This document shows positions 25,777 to 32,029 of a DNA stretch of 32,029 bases, one piece after another (position 1 is the first letter of the stretch; the number at the start of each line of letters is the position of its first letter). A model generated the notes under the pieces. That model ran no database searches. It was not told where the DNA came from and saw only the letters and a list, made by a program, of their open reading frames with translations. Source of the stretch: Pseudomonadales bacterium (GTDB lineage: Bacteria > Pseudomonadota > Gammaproteobacteria > Pseudomonadales > Azotimanducaceae); NCBI GenBank assembly GCA_028277965.1, contig JANQFF010000288.1:1-32029 (forward strand). The letters are read 5' to 3'. Both the position numbers and the translations under genes were made by a program.

Positions 25777-27074
25777 GGCTGCTGTCTCCGCACCCCAAGT
25801 AATTCGTTCAGCGATCCCGATATGTCGGGTAGCGGCCGGTCGAGGGACAGTGACTGCAGGTCACCAAGCTCCTTCAGCACGGCATCGCGTGCTGAGGTCT
25901 CATCCATGTAGGTTTCGATCCAGCCGTACGCCGATTCGAGGCTGCTCTCATAGACCGCCTGCTGGCGCTTCAGCGCCGCCAGTTGCGCCTGTTGCAGGGC
26001 CAGGCGCAGGTTGAGTTCAAGATACTGCTCCTCTTCCGGAGCAAGCAACGGTTTGATGGTCTCATCACTTGCAAGAGAACGTACGCGAATGAAGGCTTTG
26101 AGCTCAGCCGTCAGACGATCAAACAGCGACTGATCCGGCACTGTCACCCTCTCTTCCCGAAGGTATTCGACCACCGCAAATCCCAGGTCGTCCAGGCTGT
26201 TTGCGATAGCGCCGACCCGAAGATAGATGCCCTGCAGGTCGTCTCTTGGTACCTGCTGCAGGCTCACGATTTCATCCGCAAGACGTGCACGGACCTCGTG
26301 AAGGGAAAAGTCATCGAGATCGGCCAGGATCCCGTCAGCGGCTTCCAGGAGCTGAAGAGCGCCAGACGAATCCTGCTCCATCAGTACCCGGTGATTTGCT
26401 ATCCGCAGAAGGTACTCAGCTTCTGCGAGCTTCCATTCCCGCTGGGAAGGCGGTGCCGCCTGGATCGCTTCGTTGAGCGTGTCGACCACACGGCTCTCGT
26501 TCGCAGCAATACGTTCAGCGACGTCCGTTCTGGTGCTGGCAAGCTCACCGTCTACCGCTGTCCTGAGCTGGCTGAGCTCCGCCCTGATCTCCCGATCCAG
26601 CCTTTCGACGTTCTGTCCGGTTTGTGAGGAAACATCTGCAAGTGGATCCATGTATATCAGCATGTAGTAGAGGTAGCCCAGGCCGCCGCTGGCAACCAGC
26701 GCTACCAGGAGAGCGATGGCCGCGAGCACTCTGCCGCCACGGGCAGGTGCTGCTTCCTCACCGACCCCGGTGGATTGCAATGCTTCTGAGTCGACATCAG
26801 CAGCCTCTTCCGGGATCGGTTTTTCCTGCAACTCTTCTTGTGCTACTTCTTCTTCTGATACTTCTTGTTCGGGTACATTTTGTTCGGGTACCTCTTGTTC
26901 TTCTACCTCGCCGGAGGTGTCATCGTTTGCGTCTACCGCTTCCGGCTCAGACTCAGACTCCTCTGGCTGGTCGACAGCTGCTTTTTCCGGCTCCGGTGCT
27001 GCTGCATCCTTTTCTGTCGCTGCAGCGCCTTCCTCTTCCTCTAAAGATGCGGGTGTCTTTTTCTCGTCACTCAT
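25773..27074 (-). CDS. hemX: HemX-like membrane-anchored protein
   Basis: The 433-residue protein has a strikingly acidic, low-complexity N-terminus (residues 1-110, rich in Glu, Ala, Pro). This includes an imperfect EQxVPEQ repeat at about 59-77. One membrane helix at about 116-140 follows. Then comes a large helical, coiled-coil-rich periplasmic domain with heptad-like Leu/Arg spacing (VERLDREIRAELSQLRTAV) and the HemX-type WKLAEAEYLLRIANHRVLME segment. Start ATG 27074; 15 bases after hemD. Earlier annotations call this family uroporphyrinogen methyltransferase, but no methyltransferase motif is present. Confidence 0.9.
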   Translation of the reverse strand: MSDEKKTPASLEEEEGAAATEKDAAAPEPEKAAVDQPEESESEPEAVDANDDTSGEVEEQEVPEQNVPEQEVSEEEVAQEELQEKPIPEEAADVDSEALQSTGVGEEAAPARGGRVLAAIALLVALVASGGLGYLYYMLIYMDPLADVSSQTGQNVERLDREIRAELSQLRTAVDGELASTRTDVAERIAANESRVVDTLNEAIQAAPPSQREWKLAEAEYLLRIANHRVLMEQDSSGALQLLEAADGILADLDDFSLHEVRARLADEIVSLQQVPRDDLQGIYLRVGAIANSLDDLGFAVVEYLREERVTVPDQSLFDRLTAELKAFIRVRSLASDETIKPLLAPEEEQYLELNLRLALQQAQLAALKRQQAVYESSLESAYGWIETYMDETSARDAVLKELGDLQSLSLDRPLPDISGSLNELLGVRRQQP

Positions 27075-27089
27075 TCGTCTCTAGTACCA

Positions 27090-27791
27090 CTACCTGTTGC
27101 CCTGCCTGAGAATAGCCGCGACATCTTCCGTCGATGCACCACCAGCATTGACCACGTTCACGAGCCCGAATTCCAGGGCACTTTTTTCCACCCGGGCTGA
27201 AGGCACAATCCATTCGACATCTTTCCGCCCGCCTGCGCCACGCCACTGGCGCAGGGCACAGTTCAGACCCTCACCTGATCCCACCACAATAGACGAAATC
27301 TCATCGACTGCAATGTCATCAACCTCTCGTTCCTGTCTCTCATAGAACTCGAATTCCACCACCTTACATCCCTGAGTTCGCAGGGTGTCAGGGACGAGTT
27401 CACGCCCACCGGAACCGGCCACAACCCATACCTGGCTCCCTTCACCCAGATCCTTAAGGATCGGCACCTCGAGCACACCTTCAGACGTTGACGTTTCCGG
27501 TACTACACACCTGAAGCCTCTGGACTCGAGAACATTCGCGGTGCTCACCCCTATCGCGACATGCATATGTGCGGCGGCCATACCGGCATATTCGTTCCCG
27601 ACATACACTCGCGCTGCGTGCGCAGATAAGACGACAACAACATGCGGGGGTTCGTCTGGATTACCTTTGACAACCGGAGGCCGGATCTCAGCGACCTCCA
27701 ACACGGGCTCCACCCAGACTTCAAACCCGGCGGATACGAGGCTGCGCCCCAGAATATCCGCACCCGGCTGAGTTCGGGTGATCCATATCAT
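27090..27791 (-). CDS. hemD: Uroporphyrinogen-III synthase
   Basis: The 233-residue enzyme cyclises hydroxymethylbilane with inversion of ring D. The family is poorly conserved; identification rests on an N-terminal IWITRTQPGADILGRSLVSAGF and two similar alpha/beta lobes (for example VVVLSAHAARVYVG and VWVVAGSGGRELVPDTL). The position directly after hemC also supports it, with an ATGA overlap of start and hemC stop. Length is usual. It receives the HemC product. Confidence 0.88.
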   Translation of the reverse strand: MIWITRTQPGADILGRSLVSAGFEVWVEPVLEVAEIRPPVVKGNPDEPPHVVVVLSAHAARVYVGNEYAGMAAAHMHVAIGVSTANVLESRGFRCVVPETSTSEGVLEVPILKDLGEGSQVWVVAGSGGRELVPDTLRTQGCKVVEFEFYERQEREVDDIAVDEISSIVVGSGEGLNCALRQWRGAGGRKDVEWIVPSARVEKSALEFGLVNVVNAGGASTEDVAAILRQGNR

Positions 27792-28699
27792 CCGGGTGTA
27801 AACCTGCCCAGCAGCGAGTCGACACCCTGACCACGCAACTGGTCCATCACCTGCCCCGCCACATCGTCAGGATCAGTACCCAGGCTTTCCCCACGTATGA
27901 CTTCTTTCCCGTCTTCACTCGCAACAAGCGCCTGCAACCGAATACGCGTGTCCTCCCATTGCCCAAGAGCTGCGATCGGAAGGGAGCAATCCGCTCCAAG
28001 ACCCAGGCTGATGGCTCGTTCTGCCCTTACCAACCTGTCTACCGCGGGATCCATCAGCGGCTGCAGCCATTCCACGACGGAATCTCCCGCCCGGCACTCG
28101 ATCGCCAGCGCCGCCTGGCCCGGAGCAGGCAACATGACTTCGACGGGAATGACGTGCACATCATCGCGCTTGAGCCCAAGACGGTTGAGACCGGCAGCAG
28201 CCAGCACGATCGCATCGAATTCACCTGCATCGAGTTTCCCAAGACGTGTGTCTACATTACCCCTGATCGGGAGGATGTTGAGGTCGGGGCGCATCGCCAG
28301 CAATTGGGCTTTCCTGCGCAAGCTCGAAGAACCTACCTTTGCACCAGCGGGTAACTCCGACACATCCCCAGACCCGCTGACCAGGACATCGTTCACCTCT
28401 TCCCGGTACGCAATAACCGGAAGGTCGAACTCCTCCGGTACTTCCGCCGGGAGATCTTTGACGGAATGGACGGCAATATCCGCCTCACCTTCCAGCATCG
28501 CGGCTTCCAGTTCCTTGATGAACAGCCCCTTTCCGCCAATCTCACTCAAGGGGCTCTTCAGCCAGCGGTCTCCCCGCGTCGTGATTCCCTTGAGAGTTAC
28601 GTTCAGGTCAGGATGAGCCTTGTTGAGTTCATCCCTGATGAAATTAGCCTGCCAAAGAGCGAGCTTGCTTTCCCGGGTTGCAATGACTAACGATGCCAT
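27788..28699 (-). CDS. hemC: Porphobilinogen deaminase (hydroxymethylbilane synthase)
   Basis: The 303-residue enzyme has a start ATG at 28699 (MASLVIATRESKLALWQ); an upstream in-frame extension to 28849 is not homologous. Conserved blocks: SEIGGKGLFIKELE, HSVKDLP, SSSLRRKAQLLAMRP and GNVDTRLGKLD. The dipyrromethane-cofactor cysteine is C238 in GADCSLPIA, a variant of the usual GGCxxPI. It joins four porphobilinogen units made by HemB. The start lies four bases after the algR stop, making algR-hemC one transcript as in Pseudomonas. Confidence 0.96.
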   Translation of the reverse strand: MASLVIATRESKLALWQANFIRDELNKAHPDLNVTLKGITTRGDRWLKSPLSEIGGKGLFIKELEAAMLEGEADIAVHSVKDLPAEVPEEFDLPVIAYREEVNDVLVSGSGDVSELPAGAKVGSSSLRRKAQLLAMRPDLNILPIRGNVDTRLGKLDAGEFDAIVLAAAGLNRLGLKRDDVHVIPVEVMLPAPGQAALAIECRAGDSVVEWLQPLMDPAVDRLVRAERAISLGLGADCSLPIAALGQWEDTRIRLQALVASEDGKEVIRGESLGTDPDDVAGQVMDQLRGQGVDSLLGRFTPG

Positions 28700-28703
28700 G
28701 GGA

Positions 28704-29429
28704 CTACAGTGTTTTGATGGTGCGCCGCACCCCTGGCAGATGACGCCGACTGATATCGAGGCATTCGTCGATGCCCTTGAGGCGCACCTGCATCTGGCCG
28801 TCATCGCTTTTGACCAGGCCGTCAATATAGCGGCGCGCCACAAGAGCATTGCGGTGCACTCTCACAAACAGGTCTTCGAACTCTTCCTCGAGTTCGCGCA
28901 GCGTTTCGTCAACGATGATTTCACCTTCGCCGTAACGGACAGTTACATATTTCTGATCCGCCTGGAAATACCGGACATCTGTTATCTCGATGAGTTCGAG
29001 CCCTTTATGCGTGCGCGCTGATATGTGTGACCTGCGCCCCTCGTCAACCGCATTGAGAGCCGCAAGCTGCGCGCGATTCAACTGGCTGGCTTTACCCAAC
29101 GCATCGAGCAACTTCTCTTTCCTGACCGGCTTGAGCAGGTAACCAACAGCCTGCAAATCGAATGCCTGGATCGCGTGCTCCTCATACGCGGTACAAAAAA
29201 CGACAGCCGGAGGCTGGTCCAGCTCAAGAAAATGCCTGGCAGTTTCAAGGCCATCCATGCCTGGCATACGTATGTCCAGCAGCACGAGATCGGGGACTGT
29301 ATCCGCGCAAACACCCACTGCTTCCGTACCGTTCGCCGCTTCGCCCACGATCACGTGAGATTCATCGTCCAGCATCCGGCGCAGCCGGTCTCGAGCGAGG
29401 GTTTCGTCGTCTACTAAGAGTATCCGCAC
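28704..29429 (-). CDS. algR: LytTR-family response regulator AlgR
   Basis: The 241-residue protein starts at GTG 29429, with AGGA eight bases upstream and a run of eight T between them; a longer frame to 29540 is not homologous. The receiver domain (1-120) has acidic D7-D8 and phosphoacceptor D52 (LLDIRMPGMDG), CTAYEEHA and the conserved Lys in LLKPVRKEKL. A LytTR DNA-binding domain (about 135-241) carries ISARTHKGLELIEI, VRVHRNALVARRYI and SRRHLPGVRR. AlgR of Pseudomonas is 248 residues and regulates alginate and type IV pili. Between fimS and hemC as in Pseudomonas. Confidence 0.93.
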   Translation of the reverse strand: MRILLVDDETLARDRLRRMLDDESHVIVGEAANGTEAVGVCADTVPDLVLLDIRMPGMDGLETARHFLELDQPPAVVFCTAYEEHAIQAFDLQAVGYLLKPVRKEKLLDALGKASQLNRAQLAALNAVDEGRRSHISARTHKGLELIEITDVRYFQADQKYVTVRYGEGEIIVDETLRELEEEFEDLFVRVHRNALVARRYIDGLVKSDDGQMQVRLKGIDECLDISRRHLPGVRRTIKTL

Positions 29430-29442
29430 AAAAAAAATCCTG

Positions 29443-30459
29443 TCAGGCAGTGGCCGGCATTCTAGGGAATCGGAGCTCTGTGACAAAGCTGTCTTCCATT
29501 GCCCGTGTATCCAGACGGGCTTTGTTTCCATAGAGGACATTGAGCCTGCTGCGAATGTTCGCCAGGGCCATGCGGTTCCCCTCGCTTTCCTGTTGCTGCA
29601 GCGATCCCGGAATGGGATTTGTGATCGATATCGCTACCTCATCACCCTCGTACTCGACACAGATCCTGATCGTGCCGCCTTCAGGAAGAGGCTGAATGCC
29701 ATGATAGATTGCGTTTTCCAGCAACGGCTGCACGGTCAGCATCGGTATCTGGACGGTGTCCGGTGCTTTCTGAACCTGCCAGTCCAGCTGGAGACGTTCC
29801 CCCAGCCGCAAACCTTCGATTCTGAGATAACGTTCACACAGATCCAGCTCTTCCGTGAGCGGGACCTGATTCCCCGCTTCGTTGAGGCTTGCCCGGAAGA
29901 GTTCTGACAGGTCTTCCACAACGGACTCCGCCGTATCCGGATCAGTTGCGATCAACGACGCGATGATGTTCATGCTGTTGAAGAGAAAATGCGGCCTGAT
30001 TCTCGATTGCAGCGCCTGGATCCGTGACTGTAGTTCCGCCTGCTCCTGCAACCGTAACCGCTGCTGGACATAGAAGTACCGGAGAAAGAGACCCGTGATG
30101 ATGCCCGCTATCACCATCTGCCCCGCGATACGAGCCCAGGCATCACCTCCCCTGTCCAGCGCCCATTCGGCTATAACGCCTATCACGGCGGTGACAACTA
30201 ACACAACGGCGAACGCAAGAGTTGTGCCGACGCCAAGGGAGAAGCGTGCCAGTCGCCCTCGAAGACCACACAGCACACCCGCACTCACCAATGCCACCCA
30301 CTGGACAAAAAGGGACATCAGGCCAAAGCGGACCCAGGAGATTTCACCACCGGCAAACAGGAGAACAACCACCAGCAATTGACTGAAGAGGACCAGAAGC
30401 GCAAGGGCAGTCGTGTTGCACAGCTCAGGTATGGCGAAGTGCGCGGGTCTTACACTCAT
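29443..30459 (-). CDS. fimS: LytS-type sensor histidine kinase AlgZ/FimS
   Basis: The 338-residue inner-membrane kinase has four hydrophobic segments at roughly 17-37, 44-64, 77-97 and 110-128. A coiled-coil linker ([16 protein letters not shown]) and the His_kinase signature [14 protein letters not shown] follow, with H157 as phosphoacceptor. The ATP-binding asparagine is in [12 protein letters not shown], near 247-258. No periplasmic sensor domain is visible. Predicted partner of AlgR. First gene of the fimS-algR-hemC-hemD-hemX-hemY operon. The start codon lies inside a direct repeat. Confidence 0.92.
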   Translation of the reverse strand: MSVRPAHFAIPELCNTTALALLVLFSQLLVVVLLFAGGEISWVRFGLMSLFVQWVALVSAGVLCGLRGRLARFSLGVGTTLAFAVVLVVTAVIGVIAEWALDRGGDAWARIAGQMVIAGIITGLFLRYFYVQQRLRLQEQAELQSRIQALQSRIRPHFLFNSMNIIASLIATDPDTAESVVEDLSELFRASLNEAGNQVPLTEELDLCERYLRIEGLRLGERLQLDWQVQKAPDTVQIPMLTVQPLLENAIYHGIQPLPEGGTIRICVEYEGDEVAISITNPIPGSLQQQESEGNRMALANIRSRLNVLYGNKARLDTRAMEDSFVTELRFPRMPATA

Positions 30460-30478
30460 CGACTCGCGCTCATCGATT
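30455..30478. repeat. Direct repeat at the fimS/argH divergence
   Basis: CTCATCGACT (30455-30464) and CTCATCGATT (30469-30478) share nine of ten bases with a 14-base period. The first copy spans the fimS start codon; the second lies beside the argH -10 region. A regulator site is possible. Confidence 0.35.
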
Positions 30479-30489
30479 GGGCATTCCGC

Positions 30490-30495
30490 TATAAT
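30490..30495 (+). promoter_or_regulatory. Consensus -10 element for argH
   Basis: A perfect TATAAT lies 30 bases before the argH ATG at 30526. The expected -35 region (about 30467) is poor, so the promoter may need an activator. Confidence 0.4.
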
Positions 30496-30525
30496 CCGCC
30501 ATCGTCAAACTGTACGCGTAGAAAC

Positions 30526-31929
30526 ATGGGCGCTAATAGTACACCGAAGGATGATCCAAAGGGCTTGCTGCGCGGTCGATTCAGCGAGGCTACCGATGCA
30601 TTCGTTGAAGAGTTCACCGCGTCTGTCAGTTTCGATCAGCGCCTGTGGCGGGAAGACATCCAAGGCTCCCAGGCCCATGCGCGCATGTTGAATGCGATCG
30701 GCGTACTGACCGATGCCGAGCTCGGTGAGATTTCGGCCGGCCTGGATCAGGTTTCCGAGGAAATCGAAGCCGGGCAGTTCAAATGGGACGTCCAGCTCGA
30801 AGACGTTCATATGAATATCGAAAGCAGGCTGATCGGACTCATCGGGGATACCGGTAAGAAGCTGCACACTGGCCGTTCGCGAAACGACCAGGTCGCCACC
30901 GACATTCGCCTCTACCTGCGAAGCGAGATAGATCGCATCGAAGCGCTCCAGGTTGAAGTTCTCCACGCGATTCTGGATCTGGCTGAACAGAATAGCGACA
31001 CGATCATGCCGGGGTTTACCCATCTGCAGGCAGCCCAGCCCATCACGTTTGGCCACCACCTGATGGCCTGGTTCGAGATGATGCGTCGCGACCGTGAGCG
31101 ACTGCTCGATTGCCGAAAACGCGTTAATCAGCTTCCACTGGGAGCAGCTGCGCTGGCCGGGACACCGTATTGTCCGGACAGGGATATGCTTGCGAAAGAC
31201 CTTGGCTTCGATGGCATCTGTAACAATTCTCTCGACGCAGTTAGCGACCGCGACTTTGCAATAGAGTTCTGCGCAACAGCAGCCCTGACTCTGACTCATC
31301 TTTCGAGGTGGTGTGAAGAACTCGTTCTCTGGTCGTCACAACAGTTTGGGTTTGTTGACCTCCCTGACCGTTTTTGTACCGGGTCGAGCATCATGCCGCA
31401 GAAGAAAAACCCGGACGTGCCGGAACTCGTTCGAGGCAAAACGGGGCGGGTGAACGGACACCTGATAGCGCTTCTCACGCTCATGAAATCGCAGCCGCTT
31501 GCCTACAACAAAGACAACCAGGAAGACAAAGAGCCGCTGTTCGACGCTGTCGATACACTCCACGACTGCCTCACGGCGATGGCGGGCCTGATACCGAACA
31601 TCGAGGCGAACACCGAGACAATGCTGGATGCAACATTGAAAGGTTTTACCACCGCGACAGATCTCGCTGACTACCTGGTCAGCAAGGGTGTGCCGTTCCG
31701 CGATGCCCACGAGACCGTCGGCCGTGCTGTCCAACTCGCAGTGTCCAAAGGCTGCGGCCTGGAAGCCCTGGAATTGAGTGACCTCAACGGACCCGGCTCC
31801 GAAGCGATCACCGAAGACGTGTATCAGATCCTGACGCCGCACGGATCGGTTGCAGCGAGAAACCACGCCGGTGGGACTGCGCCAGCCCAGGTCAGGAAAG
31901 CGATCCAGGCAGCTCGCGGGGAAATCTAA
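30526..31929 (+). CDS. argH: Argininosuccinate lyase
   Basis: The 467-residue enzyme cleaves argininosuccinate to arginine and fumarate. The ATG at 30526 opens [21 protein letters not shown]; the in-frame stretch upstream to 30379 has no homologous content. Active-site blocks: [13 protein letters not shown] (114-126), TPYCPDRD, and the signature [12 protein letters not shown] (286-297). Length matches E. coli ArgH (457). Divergent from fimS as in Pseudomonas. Confidence 0.96.
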   Translation: MGANSTPKDDPKGLLRGRFSEATDAFVEEFTASVSFDQRLWREDIQGSQAHARMLNAIGVLTDAELGEISAGLDQVSEEIEAGQFKWDVQLEDVHMNIESRLIGLIGDTGKKLHTGRSRNDQVATDIRLYLRSEIDRIEALQVEVLHAILDLAEQNSDTIMPGFTHLQAAQPITFGHHLMAWFEMMRRDRERLLDCRKRVNQLPLGAAALAGTPYCPDRDMLAKDLGFDGICNNSLDAVSDRDFAIEFCATAALTLTHLSRWCEELVLWSSQQFGFVDLPDRFCTGSSIMPQKKNPDVPELVRGKTGRVNGHLIALLTLMKSQPLAYNKDNQEDKEPLFDAVDTLHDCLTAMAGLIPNIEANTETMLDATLKGFTTATDLADYLVSKGVPFRDAHETVGRAVQLAVSKGCGLEALELSDLNGPGSEAITEDVYQILTPHGSVAARNHAGGTAPAQVRKAIQAARGEI

Positions 31930-31931
31930 GA

Positions 31932-31943
31932 ATCGCGGCTAAA
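31932..31943 (+). repeat. Single REP-like arm after argH
   Basis: ATCGCGGCTAAA, identical to the outer arm at hemB (19782-19793), starts two bases after the argH stop codon. The partner arm is not visible before the window ends. A short CGCGCT/AGCGCG palindrome (31966-31978) follows. Confidence 0.5.
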
Positions 31944-32029
31944 AGGCACCTCTATAAACCTATCGCGCGCTCAGCGCGTATCTGCGGGGCTTTGTAGCAA
32001 GGCGGGCTCTGCAGGGAATGGCGGGCCCC

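Noticed and set aside
28700-28849. N-terminal extension of HemC
   Set aside because: It overlaps the 3' end of algR in another frame; the conserved MASLVIATRESKLA start is at 28699.
30379-30525. N-terminal extension of ArgH by 49 codons
   Set aside because: The extension overlaps fimS and its promoter region and lacks homology; ATG at 30526 gives the normal ArgH N-terminus.

Overview
The window is a stretch of core chromosome from a gammaproteobacterium. GC content looks to be in the mid-to-upper 50s by eye. Two blocks of gene order support the placement. The first is nudE / yrfG-hslR-hslO-pckA, the enterobacterial arrangement without igaA and yhgE. The second is argH / fimS(algZ)-algR-hemC-hemD-hemX-hemY, the Pseudomonas arrangement. 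HemB is the magnesium-type enzyme, and hemB-ppx-trxA-rho also resembles Pseudomonas, but without ppk. I cannot name a genus. No phage, transposase, CRISPR array, tRNA or rRNA was found.

Layout. 1-2.4 kb: a truncated TehB-like methyltransferase (-), a MerC-domain membrane protein overlapping a small exported protein, and cysK. 2.5-5.6 kb: a small exported protein, a ketopantoate-reductase-like enzyme and an acyl-CoA-dehydrogenase-fold flavoprotein (both -), and a small STAS-like protein. 5.6-6.17 kb: an AT-rich spacer with a possible 53-residue membrane protein, a CRP/Vfr-like site and a near-consensus LexA (SOS) box with no obvious target. 6.17-9.6 kb: cysQ and nudE (-), then yrfG, hslR and hslO. 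9.7-15.2 kb: pckA, a REPIN-like repeat, gshA, acpH, a quinone oxidoreductase and dsbB. 15.2-19.8 kb: an orphan ParA-family ATPase, an ABC-F protein, a TetR regulator and hemB. 19.8-24 kb: a nested inverted repeat, ppx (-), trxA, rho and a Fre-like flavin reductase without a normal start codon. 24-32 kb: a membrane protein and the hemY-hemX-hemD-hemC-algR-fimS operon (all -), then divergent argH.

Functional themes are thiol and redox homeostasis (cysK, cysQ, gshA, trxA, dsbB, hslO), tetrapyrrole synthesis (hemB, hemC, hemD, with hemX and hemY) and central metabolism (pckA, argH).

No wholly new multi-gene system is evident. The observations most worth a second look are: (1) the orphan SOS box inside a 9-bp inverted repeat at 6021-6095; (2) a repeat whose two arms supply the last codons and stop codons of both hemB and ppx; (3) the fre-like gene, which lies in the same frame as the rho amber stop and has no ATG, GTG or TTG for 52 codons; and (4) the small membrane ORF at 5608-5769.
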